Part shown: positions 47,965 to 61,295 of the stretch, piece by piece
How positions within the stretch are numbered: the first letter of the stretch is position 1
How the letters are laid out: the number at the start of each line of letters is the position of its first letter
From: Limnohabitans sp. G3-2
GTDB taxonomy: Bacteria > Pseudomonadota > Gammaproteobacteria > Burkholderiales > Burkholderiaceae_C
DNA: 64,000 bases
Direction: 5' to 3'
Assembly: GCF_002778275.1 (NCBI RefSeq)
Contig: NZ_NESG01000007.1
Coordinates: 1-64,000 of the forward strand
Position numbers and translations under genes: made by a program
The notes under the pieces: generated by a model
What the model was told of the DNA's origin: nothing
Seen by the model: only the letters and a program-made list of their open reading frames with translations
Database searches by the model: none

Positions 47965-48938
47965 GAATTTATTCCCGCATTTTGGGCACAGGCAGCTACC
48001 TGCCTGAGAAACGCCTGAGCAACGCTGACTTGGCGGCCGAACTGGCGCTGCAGGGCGTTGAAACTTCGGACGACTGGATCGTGGAGCGCACCGGCATCCG
48101 TGCCCGCCATTTTGCGGCCGACACTCAGGGCAGCAGCGACTTGGCGACCGAAGCGGCACGCCAAGCCCTGACCGCGTCAGGCATCACGGCCGACGAGTTG
48201 GACCTGATCATCGTGGCCACATCCACCCCAGACATGGTGTTCCCGTCTGTGGCGACCATGGTGCAGCACAAATTGGGCACCGCAGGTTGCCCGGCGTTTG
48301 ATGTACAGGCCGTGTGCAGCGGTTTTATTTATGCGTTGACGATCGCCGATTCGATGATCCAGTCAGGTTCGGCCAAGCGCGCTTTGGTGATCGGCTCGGA
48401 AGTGTTCAGCCGCATCCTCGACTTCAAGGACCGCACGACCTGTGTGTTGTTCGGTGACGGCGCAGGCGCAGTCATTTTGGAAGCTTCGGACCAAGCCGGC
48501 ATCTTGGCCACCGATTTGCACGCCGACGGCAAATACAAGGACATCCTGTGTGTGCCCGGGCACGTGAACCGGGGCGCGATTTTGGGTGACCCGGTGCTCA
48601 AGATGGACGGCCAAGCTGTCTTCAAGCTGGCCGTGGGGGTGCTCGAAGACACCGCACGGGCCAGCTTGGCCAAAGCCCACTTGACCGATGCCGACATTGA
48701 CTGGTTGATTCCGCACCAAGCCAACATCCGCATCATGCAAAGCACCGCCAAGAAGCTCAAGATGGGTCCTGACAGGGTGGTCGTGACGGTGGACCAGCAT
48801 GGCAACACCTCGGCCGCCTCGATACCGCTGGCGCTGGACACCGCTGTGCGCGATGGTCGCATTCAGCGGGGCCAGACCCTCATGCTCGAAGGTGTGGGTG
48901 GCGGCTTCACCTGGGGCTCCGTACTCCTTCGCTATTGA
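47961..48938 (+). CDS. fabH: Beta-ketoacyl-ACP synthase III
   Basis: 325 residues. Catalytic triad C119 (VQAVCSGF), H252 (IPHQANIR) and N282 (QHGNTSAAS). Starts fatty-acid synthesis from acetyl-CoA and malonyl-ACP. Followed 68 bp later by fabD. Confidence 0.97.
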   Translation: MRIYSRILGTGSYLPEKRLSNADLAAELALQGVETSDDWIVERTGIRARHFAADTQGSSDLATEAARQALTASGITADELDLIIVATSTPDMVFPSVATMVQHKLGTAGCPAFDVQAVCSGFIYALTIADSMIQSGSAKRALVIGSEVFSRILDFKDRTTCVLFGDGAGAVILEASDQAGILATDLHADGKYKDILCVPGHVNRGAILGDPVLKMDGQAVFKLAVGVLEDTARASLAKAHLTDADIDWLIPHQANIRIMQSTAKKLKMGPDRVVVTVDQHGNTSAASIPLALDTAVRDGRIQRGQTLMLEGVGGGFTWGSVLLRY

Positions 48939-49006
48939 TTTGACAGGCCCGGGTCAGCGATGCGCGGCACGCTGCCCCCGATTCTTTACAGAGACAGAAT
49001 TTGCAC

Positions 49007-49953
49007 ATGACCTTATTTGCTTTTGTTTTTCCCGGTCAAGGCTCCCAATCGGTGGGCATGTTGGACGCTTGGGGCGACCACCCCGTGGTGCGCGAAACCT
49101 TGAAAGAAGCCTCGGACGCCTTGGGCGAAGACGTGGCCCAACTGATCCACGAAGGCCCCAAAGAGGCCTTGGCCATGACCACCAACACCCAGCCCGTGAT
49201 GCTGGTGTCGGCGGTCGCCGCGTACCGTGCTTGGTTGGCCGAAGGCGGCGCCAAGCCGTCGGTGGTGGCGGGGCACTCGCTGGGCGAGTACAGCGCCCTG
49301 GTGGCTTCGGGGGTGTTGACCTTGTCACAAGCCGCGCCGCTGGTGCGATTGCGCGCTGCGGCCATGCAAGAAGCCGTGCCCGTGGGCGTGGGGGCCATGG
49401 CCGCCATTCTCGGTTTGCCCTCGGACAAAGTCATTGCAGGCTGCCAAGAGGCGCAAGCCACCTTTCCTGCAGGCAGCGCTGAAGTGGTGGAAGCCGTCAA
49501 CTTCAACGATGCGGCACAAACCGTGATCGCGGGGAGCAAAGCGGCGGTGGACAAGGCCTGCGAAGTGCTCAAGGCCCTGGGGGCCAAGCGTGCGCTGCTC
49601 TTGCCTGTGTCGGCTCCGTTTCATTCAAGTTTGATGAAGCCTGCGGCAGAAAAGCTGCGCGAGAAGCTCGCCACACTGCCCTTGGGCGTGCCCCAAATCC
49701 CGGTCCTCAACAACATCGACGTGGCCATCGAAACCGATGCCGATCGCATCCGTGATGCGCTCTACCGTCAGGCTTTTGGCCCGGTTCGCTGGGTGGAGTG
49801 TGTGCAGGCCATCAAGGCCCGTGGCGTGAGCACGCTGGTCGAATGCGGCCCCGGTAAGGTGTTGGCCGGCATGACCAAGCGCATTGATGCTGAATTGAAC
49901 GGTGTGGCGCTGTACGACCCCGCCACCCTGGCTGAAGTGAAAGGACTTCTCGG

Positions 49954-49957
<4 letters not shown>
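49007..49957 (+). CDS. fabD: Malonyl-CoA:ACP transacylase
   Basis: 316 residues from ATG 49007. Nucleophile S91 in AGHSLGEYSAL, catalytic His in SAPFHSSLM, N-terminal FVFPGQGSQ. Overlaps fabG by 4 bp. Confidence 0.97.
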
Positions 49958-50996
<1,039 letters not shown>

Positions 50997-51002
50997 TCGA
51001 CG

Positions 51003-52250
<1,248 letters not shown>

Positions 52251-52271
52251 CTTGAAAGTCAGGTTGCCTTG

Positions 52272-52766
52272 ATGCACAACGCCCCACCTGTGGCTTACCC
52301 GGTGGGGCGTTTTGTTTGGGGGCCGGTGTTGTTGGGGGGTGTCCTGTTTTTGTCTGCAGCCGGGCTGATGGCTTGGCAATGGCAAAGCCAGGCCTCCCAC
52401 GCCATGGTCTGGGGCGCTTGGATTTTTTGGGCCGCAAGCGCTGCTGCCACCGCCTGCGCTGGACCTCGGCAGATCCTGTCCGGGGGCGACCTGTTGTGGC
52501 TTGGCGAGACTTGGTTGTGGCGAAGCGCAGTGGCCGCAGATGCCTTGAGCGAAGAAGAGCAAGAGCTCAATGTGGCCGTGGGCTTGGATTGGGGCACCGG
52601 TATGCTGCTCTTGCTGCAGGAGGAGCCGACGGCGCAGCAGGGCCGAGGGCCGTGGTTTTGTGCGTGGGTCAGCCAGCAGACCATGCCCTCTCAGTGGCAT
52701 GGATTTAGATGCGCTGTATATTCGCGCCCAAAGCCTGATAAGCCATCTGGCCTTGCAGGACTTTGA
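52272..52766 (+). CDS. Hypothetical membrane protein after fabF
   Basis: About 164 residues from ATG 52272. Two N-terminal membrane helices (about 15-35 and 42-60), then a soluble domain with scattered tryptophans (LWLGETWLWRS; WFCAWVSQQ; RCAVYSRP). Architecture resembles small YgfX-like membrane proteins, and a hypothetical gene is usual at this place after fabF in related bacteria. The fab terminator lies within its first codons, so its expression may depend on read-through. Function unknown. Confidence 0.6.
   Translation: MHNAPPVAYPVGRFVWGPVLLGGVLFLSAAGLMAWQWQSQASHAMVWGAWIFWAASAAATACAGPRQILSGGDLLWLGETWLWRSAVAADALSEEEQELNVAVGLDWGTGMLLLLQEEPTAQQGRGPWFCAWVSQQTMPSQWHGFRCAVYSRPKPDKPSGLAGL
52278..52317 (+). 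terminator. Terminator of the fab operon, inside the next reading frame
   Basis: AACGCCCCACC (52278-52288) and GGTGGGGCGTT (52301-52311) form a perfect 11-bp stem with a 12-nt loop, then TTTGTTTG. It overlaps codons 3-16 of the downstream frame. Confidence 0.75.
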
Positions 52767-52854
52767 CCAGAAGAGGCCAGGCTTGAATCCCGTCAGTCCG
52801 GCCACATCTGTTTCAAGCAGAGGACATCGTTATGGACAACACATGGAGGTATTT

Positions 52855-54318
52855 GTGCTCAAGCTCAATTGGATGAACAAGGCGGCCTCGGTCGCACTGA
52901 GCAGTGCCATGGTCGTGGGTGGGTTCTGGGCAGCGCCCGCCACAGTGCTGGCGCAAGCCCCAGCTGCGGTGCGCGGTTTGCCTGACTTCACGGACTTGGT
53001 CGAGCAGGTGGGGCCTTCGGTGGTCAATATCCGCACCCTTGAAAAGGTCCGCCCCAGTGCCCAAGCGGGTTCTTCGCCCGACGACGAAATGCAGGAATTG
53101 TTTCGGCGTTTCTTTGGCGTGCCCATGCCCAACGCACCCAGGCAAGCCCCTCGCCAGAACCGTCCGCAGGAAGAAGCTCAGCCGCGTGGTGTCGGGTCCG
53201 GTTTTATCTTGAGTGCCGATGGCCTGATCATGACCAATGCCCATGTGGTGGACGGCGCAGACGAGGTCATGGTGACCCTGACCGACAAGCGTGAATTCAA
53301 GGCGCGCATCGTGGGCGCTGACAAGCGCACCGATGTGGCGGTGGTCAAAATCCAGGCCACGGGTTTGCCCGCTGTGAAGGTGGGGGATGTGAGCCGATTG
53401 CGTGTGGGCGAATGGGTCATGGCGATTGGTTCGCCGTTTGGTTTGGAAAATACCGTCACAGCTGGAATTGTGAGCGCCAAGCAACGCGATACGGGTGACT
53501 ATCTGTCTTTCATCCAGACCGATGTGGCCATCAACCCTGGTAATTCGGGCGGTCCGCTGATCAACATGCGCGGTGAGGTGGTGGGCATCAACAGCCAAAT
53601 TTACTCGCGCTCAGGGGGCTTCATGGGAATCTCGTTTGCGATCCCCATGGACGAGGCCATGCGTGTGAGCGAGCAGCTGCGCACGAGCGGTCGGGTCAGC
53701 CGTGGCCGCATTGGTGTCCAAATTGCGCCCGTGACCAAAGAGGTGGCCGAATCGATTGGTTTGGGGAAAGCCCAAGGCGTGCTTGTCAGAGGCGTGGAGG
53801 AGGGCTCGCCCGCAGAGAAGGCGGGCATCGAAGCGGGTGACATCATCACGCGTTTTGACGGCAAGGTGGTTGACAAGCCGGCCGATTTGCCCCGCGCTGT
53901 GGGCAATACCAAGCCGGGCAGCAAGGTCAACATCAGCGTTTTCCGTCGCGGCAGTGTCAAAGAGATGAGCATCACGGTCGCTGAGATCGAGGCCGAGAAA
54001 GTGGCCGCCAGCACGCCGGACAAAAATGTGCCTGCCGCCCATGCGCAACATTGGGGTTTGACGGTCAGCGATCTGACCGAGGTTCAAAAGAAAGAGTTTC
54101 GTGTCCGGGGTGGCGTGCGGGTTGACGCGGCCGTCGATGCCGCGGCCAGAGCGGGTATCCGTGAAGGTGATGTGATTGTGGCGATTGCCAACACCGAAGT
54201 GACCTCGGTGAAGTCCTTCGAAGCCATCATGTCTCGGGTGGACAAGAGTCGACCTGCCAGCGTGCTGGTTCGGCGCGGGGATGGCGCGCAGTACGTCTTG
54301 ATACGACCTGCCCCTTGA
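52855..54318 (+). CDS. mucD: MucD/DegP-family periplasmic serine protease
   Basis: 487 residues from GTG 52855, chosen because GGAGG ends 5 nt upstream; ATG 52843 and ATG 52873 are alternatives. Signal peptide to about VLAQA. Trypsin-like triad: H in TNAHVVDGA, D in KRTDVAVVK, S in NPGNSGGPL. Two PDZ domains follow (about 270-360 and 385-480). Degrades misfolded envelope proteins. In related genomes it follows rpoE-rseA-rseB; here those genes are absent. Confidence 0.93.
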   Translation: MLKLNWMNKAASVALSSAMVVGGFWAAPATVLAQAPAAVRGLPDFTDLVEQVGPSVVNIRTLEKVRPSAQAGSSPDDEMQELFRRFFGVPMPNAPRQAPRQNRPQEEAQPRGVGSGFILSADGLIMTNAHVVDGADEVMVTLTDKREFKARIVGADKRTDVAVVKIQATGLPAVKVGDVSRLRVGEWVMAIGSPFGLENTVTAGIVSAKQRDTGDYLSFIQTDVAINPGNSGGPLINMRGEVVGINSQIYSRSGGFMGISFAIPMDEAMRVSEQLRTSGRVSRGRIGVQIAPVTKEVAESIGLGKAQGVLVRGVEEGSPAEKAGIEAGDIITRFDGKVVDKPADLPRAVGNTKPGSKVNISVFRRGSVKEMSITVAEIEAEKVAASTPDKNVPAAHAQHWGLTVSDLTEVQKKEFRVRGGVRVDAAVDAAARAGIREGDVIVAIANTEVTSVKSFEAIMSRVDKSRPASVLVRRGDGAQYVLIRPAP

Positions 54319-54335
54319 GGGGCTGGACTTTGAAA

Positions 54336-54367
54336 TGCCCCCATTAACATGCAGGTCAATGGGGGCA
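54336..54367 (+). terminator. Hairpin after mucD
   Basis: TGCCCCCATT (54336-54345) pairs perfectly with AATGGGGGCA (54358-54367), 12-nt loop. No T-run, so termination is uncertain; it may protect the mucD message end. Confidence 0.5.
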
Positions 54368-54693
54368 ATTCGGTCCAAAAAGCGGGATTTCCAAAAAAAA
54401 GACGACAGCTTGAAATGTTTTTATAAGTTTGTGCAAACTAACTTCCTGCGGTGCTCATACCGAATTTGGATAAAATCAGGCCTCCTGACCCCAGATTCAT
54501 GGCACAAAGCGCAAGTTTGAGTTCACGATGCGAGATGCAAACCCTGCATCCACCGTTGATCCACAGATGGCCCACAAGTTGTTCAACATGATGCCGAAAA
54601 TCCTGTGTACAACGTGTGGATAAAATGAGTGTTGCACTGCAGCAACGACTTGCCCAAGCTGTTTGGAAGGCTTTGCATGTGGGCCAATTTGCC

Positions 54694-54774
54694 TACAATG
54701 AAAGCCCAACCATCGCAGTTGCCAAAGATTGTTGGTTCAGGGCGCGTCACCACCAGACGCGCCCTTTTTTCTTT
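54694..54774 (+). ncRNA. Candidate small RNA or attenuator ahead of lepA
   Basis: A -10-like TACAAT (54694-54699) is followed about 7 bp later by a short segment ending in a strong intrinsic terminator: GGGCGCGTC (54740-54748) / GACGCGCCC (54756-54764) plus TTTTTT. The upstream stretch GCCCAACCA (54704-54712) can pair with TGGTT-CA-GGGC (54733-54743), which includes the 5' edge of the terminator stem, so the two folds exclude each other. The -35 is poor. Could be a ~65-nt RNA or a leader that controls lepA read-through. Confidence 0.45.
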
Positions 54775-54814
54775 TCCGGATCCTTGATCCACAAACACTT
54801 GCAGACCGTCCTTG

Positions 54815-56623
54815 ATGAATCACATCAGAAATTTTTCGATCATTGCGCACATTGACCACGGCAAATCGACGTTGGCCGATCGTTTGATTCAACGTTGTGG
54901 TGGACTCGAGGCGCGTGAAATGGAAGCCCAAGTGCTCGACTCGATGGACATCGAGAAAGAGCGTGGCATCACCATCAAAGCGCAGACAGCCGCACTGCAC
55001 TACAAGGCCAAAGACGGGCAGGTCTACAACCTCAACTTGATCGACACACCCGGCCATGTGGACTTCTCCTATGAAGTTTCGCGTTCCTTGTCGGCCTGCG
55101 AAGGCGCCTTGCTGGTGGTGGACGCCAGCCAAGGCGTGGAAGCGCAGACCGTTGCCAATTGCTACACCGCACTCGACCTGGGTGTGGAAGTGGTGCCCGT
55201 GCTCAACAAGATGGATCTGCCAAACGCGGACCCCGACAACGCCAGGGCCGAAGTCGAAGACGTGATCGGCATCGACGCGACCGATGCGATTCCGTGCTCG
55301 GCCAAAACAGGCATGGGCATCGAGGAAATTTTGGAGGCCGTGGTGGCGCGCATTCCGGCGCCCAAAGGCAACCCGGATGCGCCGCTGCGCGCCATGATCA
55401 TCGACAGCTGGTTCGACAGTTATGTGGGCGTGGTCATGCTGGTGCGCGTGGTCGATGGCCAGTTGCTCAAGAATGAGCGCATCCGCATGATGGCCAGCAA
55501 CGCGGTCTACGAAGCGGGCAGCTTGGGTGTGTTCACACCCGCCAACCAGCCCCGAGAAATGCTCAAGGCGGGCGAGGTGGGGTACATCATTGCTGGCATC
55601 AAGGAATTGCAAGCGGCCAAGGTGGGCGATACCGTGACCTTGGAGAAGAAGCTCCCCAACAATGCCGGCCCGGCCACCGAAGCTTTGCCGGGCTTCAAGG
55701 AAATCCAGCCCCAGGTGTTTGCGGGTTTGTACCCGACCGAGGCCAACCAATACGATGGCCTGCGCGATGCGCTGGAAAAGCTCAAGCTCAATGACGCCTC
55801 ACTGCATTACGAACCTGAAGTCTCGCAAGCCTTGGGCTTTGGTTTCCGCTGTGGCTTTTTGGGTTTGTTGCACATGGAAATCGTGCAAGAGCGCTTGGAG
55901 CGCGAGTTCGACCAAGACTTGATCACCACCGCGCCCAGCGTGGTCTACCAGGTGGTTCAGCCTGGCGGCGAAGTCGTCATGGTGGAAAACCCCTCCAAGA
56001 TGCCGGACCAAGGCAAGCTGCAAGAGATCCGTGAGCCCATCGTCACGGTCCACCTGTACATGCCGCAAGACTATGTGGGCCCCGTCATGACGCTGGCCAA
56101 CCAAAAGCGCGGTGTGCAGATGAACATGGCCTACCACGGCCGTCAGGTCATGCTGACCTACGAAATGCCGCTTGGCGAGATCGTGCTGGACTTTTTTGAC
56201 AAGCTCAAATCGGTCAGCCGGGGCTATGCCTCGATGGACTACGAGTTCAAGGAATTTCGCGCATCCGATGTGGTGAAGGTCGACATTTTGCTCAACGGCG
56301 AAAAGGTCGACGCGCTGTCCATCATCGTGCACCGTTCACAGTCGCAGTACCGGGGGCGTGCGGTGGTGGCCAAGATGCGCGAGATCATCAGCCGACAGAT
56401 GTTCGATGTGGCGATTCAGGCGGCAATTGGTGCCAACATCATTGCCCGTGAAAGCATCAAGGCCTTGCGCAAAAACGTGCTGGCCAAGTGTTACGGTGGC
56501 GATATTTCGCGCAAACGCAAGCTGCTGGAAAAGCAAAAAGCGGGTAAAAAGCGCATGAAACAAATTGGCTCGGTCGAGGTGCCTCAAGAGGCATTCTTGG
56601 CCATTTTGCAGGTGGAAGATTGA
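54815..56623 (+). CDS. lepA: Elongation factor 4 (LepA GTPase)
   Basis: 602 residues from ATG 54815. G1 [15 protein letters not shown]3 DTPGHVDF, G4 NKMDLP, and the C-terminal domain typical of EF4 ([16 protein letters not shown]). Ribosomal GTPase helping initiation or back-translocation. Stop overlaps the lepB start (TGATG). Confidence 0.97.
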   Translation: MNHIRNFSIIAHIDHGKSTLADRLIQRCGGLEAREMEAQVLDSMDIEKERGITIKAQTAALHYKAKDGQVYNLNLIDTPGHVDFSYEVSRSLSACEGALLVVDASQGVEAQTVANCYTALDLGVEVVPVLNKMDLPNADPDNARAEVEDVIGIDATDAIPCSAKTGMGIEEILEAVVARIPAPKGNPDAPLRAMIIDSWFDSYVGVVMLVRVVDGQLLKNERIRMMASNAVYEAGSLGVFTPANQPREMLKAGEVGYIIAGIKELQAAKVGDTVTLEKKLPNNAGPATEALPGFKEIQPQVFAGLYPTEANQYDGLRDALEKLKLNDASLHYEPEVSQALGFGFRCGFLGLLHMEIVQERLEREFDQDLITTAPSVVYQVVQPGGEVVMVENPSKMPDQGKLQEIREPIVTVHLYMPQDYVGPVMTLANQKRGVQMNMAYHGRQVMLTYEMPLGEIVLDFFDKLKSVSRGYASMDYEFKEFRASDVVKVDILLNGEKVDALSIIVHRSQSQYRGRAVVAKMREIISRQMFDVAIQAAIGANIIARESIKALRKNVLAKCYGGDISRKRKLLEKQKAGKKRMKQIGSVEVPQEAFLAILQVED

Positions 56624-57588
56624 TGCAGTTCCTCACGTCCTTGGTTTTGGCCGCTTTTGTCGGCTATGCCGGTTCTTGGTATTTGGGTTATCTGGAGGGC
56701 AACTTCGCTTTGCTCTTGCTTTTGGCGACCGTGGTCACGGGCATTTACTGGGTGGCCGAGCGCTTGTTCTTCTTGCCCCAGCGACACAAAGCGGTGGCAC
56801 AGTTGGAAGCCGAAACCGCCCAAAGGCAAGCCGAGTTGTCCAAAATGGGCATTGCCAAGGTGGACAGCGACATCCGCGAAAGCCGCGAAAAGCTGCTCAT
56901 GCAGCCGTGGTGGCTGGACTGGACGGCGGGGCTCTTCCCAGTCATTGTCGTGGTCTTCGTGCTGCGCTCGTTTTTGTTCGAGCCCTTCAAAATTCCCTCG
57001 GGCTCGATGATCCCGACGCTGCACATTGGCGACCTGATTTTGGTCAACAAGTTCCACTACGGTGTGCGTTTGCCTGTGGCCAACACCAAGCTCACCGAAG
57101 GCGCACCCGTGCAACGTGGCGATGTGATGGTGTTCCGTTACCCGCCCAAGCCCAGCGTGGACTACATCAAGCGTGTGGTCGGTTTGCCGGGTGACGAGGT
57201 GGCGTACTTGAACAAAAGTCTGACCATCAACGGCAAACCGGTGCCCACCGAGCTGATGCCCGACTTTTTCGACGAGTCCACCATGCGCTACCACAAGCAG
57301 CGCCGTGAAACGCTGGGCCCCAAGCCCCACCAAACGCTCATGGACGATGACCGCCCCGCCTTTGTGCCCGGCGCAGACCCGTTTCCTGGCCGCGAAAACT
57401 GCAACTACACCGTTGAAGGGGTGACGTGCAAAGTGCCTGCTGGCCACTACTTCATGATGGGCGATAACCGCGACAACTCCTTGGATTCGCGCTATTTCGG
57501 TTTTGTGCCGGACGCCAACATCGTGGGCAAAGCTTTCTTTGTCTGGATGAACTTCGGCAACCTCCAGCGCATCGGCGCTTTTGATTGA
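56623..57588 (+). CDS. lepB: Signal peptidase I
   Basis: 321 residues. Membrane helices near 1-20, 28-50 and 103-118. Catalytic S128 in IPSGSMIPT and K183 in [24 protein letters not shown] is box E. Cleaves signal peptides of exported proteins. Confidence 0.96.
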   Translation: MQFLTSLVLAAFVGYAGSWYLGYLEGNFALLLLLATVVTGIYWVAERLFFLPQRHKAVAQLEAETAQRQAELSKMGIAKVDSDIRESREKLLMQPWWLDWTAGLFPVIVVVFVLRSFLFEPFKIPSGSMIPTLHIGDLILVNKFHYGVRLPVANTKLTEGAPVQRGDVMVFRYPPKPSVDYIKRVVGLPGDEVAYLNKSLTINGKPVPTELMPDFFDESTMRYHKQRRETLGPKPHQTLMDDDRPAFVPGADPFPGRENCNYTVEGVTCKVPAGHYFMMGDNRDNSLDSRYFGFVPDANIVGKAFFVWMNFGNLQRIGAFD

Positions 57589-57595
57589 GGTGAGC

Positions 57596-58300
57596 GTGGC
57601 CAACACCAGCGCTGTCCCCCCCGGTTTGTCTGAGCTGCAAATTCGCCTGGGCTATGCCTTTCGCCAGCCCGCTTTGCTGCAACAAGCGCTGACGCACCGC
57701 AGTTTCAGTGCAGACCACTACGAGCGCTTGGAGTTTTTGGGCGACTCGGTGCTCAACCTGGCCGTCTCGCACCTGCTGTACGCCCAGTTGGCCGACATGC
57801 CTGAAGGGGACTTGTCCCGCGTACGGGCCAACCTGGTCAAGCAAGACACACTCCACCAATTGGCCAAAACGCTGGACGTTTCTGTCGTTATGCGTTTGGG
57901 CGAAGGTGAGATGCGCTCTGGCGGTCAAGGCCGGCCTTCCATCTTGGCGGACATGGTCGAAGCCATCATTGGCGCGGTCTACCTCGATGGTGGCTACCCG
58001 GCTGCCCAAGCCTTGGTCGAACGGCTTTATGCCAAAGTCGACATCAAACCCGACATGCAGGCCGTGGGCAAAGACCCCAAGACCGAGCTGCAGGAGTGGT
58101 TGCAAGGGCGCAAGCTTGCGCTGCCCAAATACACCGTCGTCGGCACGTCCGGCGCGGCGCATCGCCAGCAATTCGAGGTCTCGTGCGAGGTGACCGAATT
58201 GCGCCAAACCCAACAAGGCTCGGGCGCGTCGCGTCGTGCAGCTGAACAAGCAGCGGCAGCCGCCATGCTGCAGACCTTGAAATCCGAAAGCGCCGCATGA
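57596..58300 (+). CDS. rnc: Ribonuclease III
   Basis: 234 residues from GTG 57596, chosen for GAGG with 5-nt spacing; an earlier GTG is possible. Catalytic signature [16 protein letters not shown] and [15 protein letters not shown], then a double-strand RNA-binding domain ([20 protein letters not shown]). Overlaps era by 4 bp. Confidence 0.96.
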   Translation: MANTSAVPPGLSELQIRLGYAFRQPALLQQALTHRSFSADHYERLEFLGDSVLNLAVSHLLYAQLADMPEGDLSRVRANLVKQDTLHQLAKTLDVSVVMRLGEGEMRSGGQGRPSILADMVEAIIGAVYLDGGYPAAQALVERLYAKVDIKPDMQAVGKDPKTELQEWLQGRKLALPKYTVVGTSGAAHRQQFEVSCEVTELRQTQQGSGASRRAAEQAAAAAMLQTLKSESAA

Positions 58301-59358
58301 GCACCGACCAAAAAACCAATGACTCGGCGCGCACCGCGCAAGAGCAGACCCTGCGCCGCCCGGTTCAAATCGCGGGCGTCACCATTCAGCCGCGCGTCGC
58401 CTCAGAAGACGCCGCTTTGCCCCCCGTGGTCGCGACCCCCGTTCCCGTTCCCGCTCCCGTTGCGGGCCAGCGCTGCGGCTTGGTGGCCATTGTGGGCAAG
58501 CCCAACGTGGGCAAGTCGACGCTGCTCAATGCCTTGGTGGGCCAAAAAATCAGCATCACCTCGCGCAAAGCCCAAACCACGCGCCACCGCATCACCGGCA
58601 TCCGCACGCAGGGCGCTGCCCAGTATGTGTTCGTCGATACGCCCGGTTTCCAGACCATCCATGGCACGGCGCTCAACAAGTCGCTCAACAAAACCGTGGT
58701 CGGCGCTGTGAGCGATGTGGACCTGGTGCTGTTTGTGGTCGAGGCGGGCAGCTTCACCACGGCGGACGCCAAGGTGCTGGCCCTGCTCAAGCCCGGCATC
58801 CCGGTCTTGTTGGTGGCCAACAAACTCGACAACGTGCACCGCCGTGGCGACATTGCCCCATGGCTGCAAAGCATGCACGAGCGTCACGCCTTCACCGAGT
58901 TTGTGCCCATGTCGGCCAAGCAGCCCAAAGACATTGAACGCCTGCTCGGCATTTGCGAGAAGTACCTGCCCGAGCAAGCCTGGTGGCATGCCGAAGACGA
59001 ATTGACCGACCGCAGCGAGAAGTTTTTGGCCAGCGAAATGGTGCGCGAAAAACTTTTCCGCCTGACCGGTGACGAGTTGCCCTACACCTCCACGGTGGTG
59101 ATCGACAAGTTCGAAGAAGAAGCGGGTCGCACCGCCAAACGCATGCTGCGCATTGCCGCCACCATCGTGGTCGAGCGCGAAGGCCACAAGGCCATGGTGA
59201 TCGGTGACAAGGGCGAAAAGCTCAAGCGCATCGGCACCGAGACGCGTGTTGAGCTGGAAAAGCTGCTGGATGCCAAGGTGTTCATCGAGCTGTGGGTGAA
59301 GGTGCGTTCGGGCTGGGCCGACGACGAAGCGCGTGTGCGCAGCTTTGGCTACGAGTAA
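58297..59358 (+). CDS. era: GTPase Era
   Basis: 353 residues. G1 GKPNVGKST at 67-75, G3 DTPGF, G4 NKLD, C-terminal KH domain with [11 protein letters not shown]. The N terminus is about 55 residues longer than E. coli Era and contains a Pro-Val run ([12 protein letters not shown]). Binds 16S rRNA in 30S assembly. Confidence 0.95.
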   Translation: MSTDQKTNDSARTAQEQTLRRPVQIAGVTIQPRVASEDAALPPVVATPVPVPAPVAGQRCGLVAIVGKPNVGKSTLLNALVGQKISITSRKAQTTRHRITGIRTQGAAQYVFVDTPGFQTIHGTALNKSLNKTVVGAVSDVDLVLFVVEAGSFTTADAKVLALLKPGIPVLLVANKLDNVHRRGDIAPWLQSMHERHAFTEFVPMSAKQPKDIERLLGICEKYLPEQAWWHAEDELTDRSEKFLASEMVREKLFRLTGDELPYTSTVVIDKFEEEAGRTAKRMLRIAATIVVEREGHKAMVIGDKGEKLKRIGTETRVELEKLLDAKVFIELWVKVRSGWADDEARVRSFGYE

Positions 59359-59369
59359 GCCCGGCGTCC

Positions 59370-60119
59370 ATGGCCACCCAGCGGATTGCAGACGAGCCAG
59401 CCTATGTGCTGCACCGCTACGACTGGAGCGAAACCAGCCTGATCCTCGAAGTCTTCACCCGCCACCATGGCCGGGTGGCCTTGGTGGCCAAAGGGGCCAA
59501 GCGGCCCACATCGAGTTTCCGCCCGGTGCTCTTGCCGCTCCAGCCTTTGTCGCTGGCATTCGGGGGCGACGGCGACATCCGAACCCTCAAGTCCGCCGAA
59601 TGGGTGGGCGGCCATGTCATGCCCACGGGCGAAGCGCTGCTGTCGGGCTACTACATCAACGAGTTGCTGATGCGCCTGACAGCGCGAGACGATCCCCATC
59701 CGCATTTGTTTGAGGTGTATGCCGCTGCCGTTCGCCTGCTCGCCAGTGGCGACCCCAATGCCCTGCAATGGGCCCTGCGCGGTTTTGAATTGCTGCTGCT
59801 GCGTGACATGGGGCTCTTGCCCGCCCTGAACTTGCAGACCTTGACCCTCAAGCCTTTGTTGCCCACGGACAGTTATGCCCTGGTGCCTGAAGCGGGCTTG
59901 CAGTGGGTGAGCGATGACCCCCGCCACGCCTTGCGCGGCGACCAATGGCTGGCACTGCACGCCGCGCTGGCTTCAGCCAGCCCCTTGGCGGCCTTGCTGC
60001 GGGACTGCGCCGACCTGCTGGTGCAACTCCAAAGGCCTTTGCGCCTGATGCTCAATTACCATTGTGGTGTCGGTGCCTTGCGCACCCGCCAAATGATGCT
60101 GGACCTGCAATCCCTATGA
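59370..60119 (+). CDS. recO: DNA repair protein RecO
   Basis: 249 residues from ATG 59370, 11 bp after era. N-terminal OB fold ([32 protein letters not shown]), helical C-terminal part with [13 protein letters not shown]. Helps RecA loading with RecR. Overlaps pdxJ by 4 bp. Confidence 0.92.
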   Translation: MATQRIADEPAYVLHRYDWSETSLILEVFTRHHGRVALVAKGAKRPTSSFRPVLLPLQPLSLAFGGDGDIRTLKSAEWVGGHVMPTGEALLSGYYINELLMRLTARDDPHPHLFEVYAAAVRLLASGDPNALQWALRGFELLLLRDMGLLPALNLQTLTLKPLLPTDSYALVPEAGLQWVSDDPRHALRGDQWLALHAALASASPLAALLRDCADLLVQLQRPLRLMLNYHCGVGALRTRQMMLDLQSL

Positions 60120-60862
60120 ACACATCCCAAAGCGTGGCCTTGTCGGTCAATGTCAACAAAGTCGCGCTGTTGCGCAACTCGCGTCACCTGGCCATCCCCA
60201 GCGTCACGCGTGCCGCCGAGCAGTGCCTGCAAGCGGGTGCGCAAGGCATCACCATCCACCCTCGGCCTGACGAGCGACACATCCGCGCCAGCGACGTGCC
60301 CGAGCTCCACGCCCTCATGCAAGTTTGGCCCGACCGGGAGTTCAACATCGAAGGCAACCCTTTTCACAACCTGATGGACCACGTGCGCGCCGTGCGACCG
60401 CACCAGGTGACCTTTGTGCCCGACAGCGAAGGGCAGTTCACCAGCGACCACGGCTGGACGTTTCCGCAGGATGCCGAGCGCCTCAAACCGCTGATTGACG
60501 AGTGCAAGGCCCTGGGCGTGCGCGTGAGCCTGTTCATGGACCCCGAACCCGAACAAATGGCGGCTGCCCGCGCCGTGGGGGCCGACCGGGTGGAGCTGTA
60601 CACAGAGCCCTATGCCGCCAGCTGGGGCACGCCAGACCACGCCACCCAGCTGCAGCGCTACGCCGATGCGGCCCATGCCGCCTTGCAAGTGGGTTTGGGC
60701 CTGAACGCAGGACACGACCTCAACCGCGACAATTTGCCCGCCTTTGTGGCCGCCGTCAAAGGCCTGCAGGAGGTCTCGATTGGCCACGCCTTCATGGCCG
60801 ACGCGCTGGAGCTGGGTTACAGCGCCACGGTGCAGGCTTACCTCGCTTGCCTGAAAAAATGA
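60116..60862 (+). CDS. pdxJ: Pyridoxine 5'-phosphate synthase
   Basis: 248 residues, TIM barrel: [35 protein letters not shown] and [11 protein letters not shown]. Final ring-forming step of vitamin B6 synthesis. Overlaps acpS by 4 bp. Confidence 0.96.
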   Translation: MNTSQSVALSVNVNKVALLRNSRHLAIPSVTRAAEQCLQAGAQGITIHPRPDERHIRASDVPELHALMQVWPDREFNIEGNPFHNLMDHVRAVRPHQVTFVPDSEGQFTSDHGWTFPQDAERLKPLIDECKALGVRVSLFMDPEPEQMAAARAVGADRVELYTEPYAASWGTPDHATQLQRYADAAHAALQVGLGLNAGHDLNRDNLPAFVAAVKGLQEVSIGHAFMADALELGYSATVQAYLACLKK

Positions 60863-61260
60863 TCTACGGCATCGGCACCGACATCTGCGACATCCGCCGC
60901 ATCCAAGCCAGCTTGGAGCGGCACGGCGAGCGCTTTGCCGCCAAGGTCTTGAGCGACGCCGAAATGAGCACTTGGAAAGCCCGCAGCGCCCGCTGGCCCG
61001 AGCGGGGTGTGCGCTATCTCGCCACACGCTTTTCGGCCAAAGAGGCCTTCAGCAAGGCCATCGGTCTGGGCATGCGCATGCCCATGACCTGGCGCTCGTG
61101 CGAAATTGGCAAACTCCCCAGCGGTCAGCCCGTCATCGTGCTGCACGGTGAACTCAAGGCTTGGTTTGAAGCCAAGGGCCTGAGTGCCCACATCACCGTG
61201 ACCGACGAGTCCGAATACGCCGCCAGTTTTTGTGTGGTCGAGTCGCACGCTTCCTCTTGA
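60859..61260 (+). CDS. acpS: Holo-ACP synthase
   Basis: 133 residues: [14 protein letters not shown] and [12 protein letters not shown] carry the metal and CoA-binding residues. Adds phosphopantetheine to ACP. Next gene nagZ begins 35 bp later. Confidence 0.95.
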   Translation: MIYGIGTDICDIRRIQASLERHGERFAAKVLSDAEMSTWKARSARWPERGVRYLATRFSAKEAFSKAIGLGMRMPMTWRSCEIGKLPSGQPVIVLHGELKAWFEAKGLSAHITVTDESEYAASFCVVESHASS

Positions 61261-61295
61261 ATTACTTTTGTTCACCCTGAACTTCTGAGACACGC

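Larger units (their letters stand above)
54319..54814. other. 496-bp gap between mucD and lepA
   Basis: No protein gene seen. Contents: a 10-bp inverted repeat (54336-54367); AGTTTG-TG-CAAACT (54426-54439); two copies of GGATAAAAT (54468-54476, 54618-54626); one perfect DnaA-box sequence TGTGGATAA (54615-54623) and two near matches TGATCCACA (54557-54565, 54785-54793); and a structured terminator unit (54694-54774). Confidence 0.7.

Noticed and set aside
54557..54793. Replication origin
   Set aside because: Few DnaA boxes, no dnaA/dnaN nearby and no AT-rich unwinding element.
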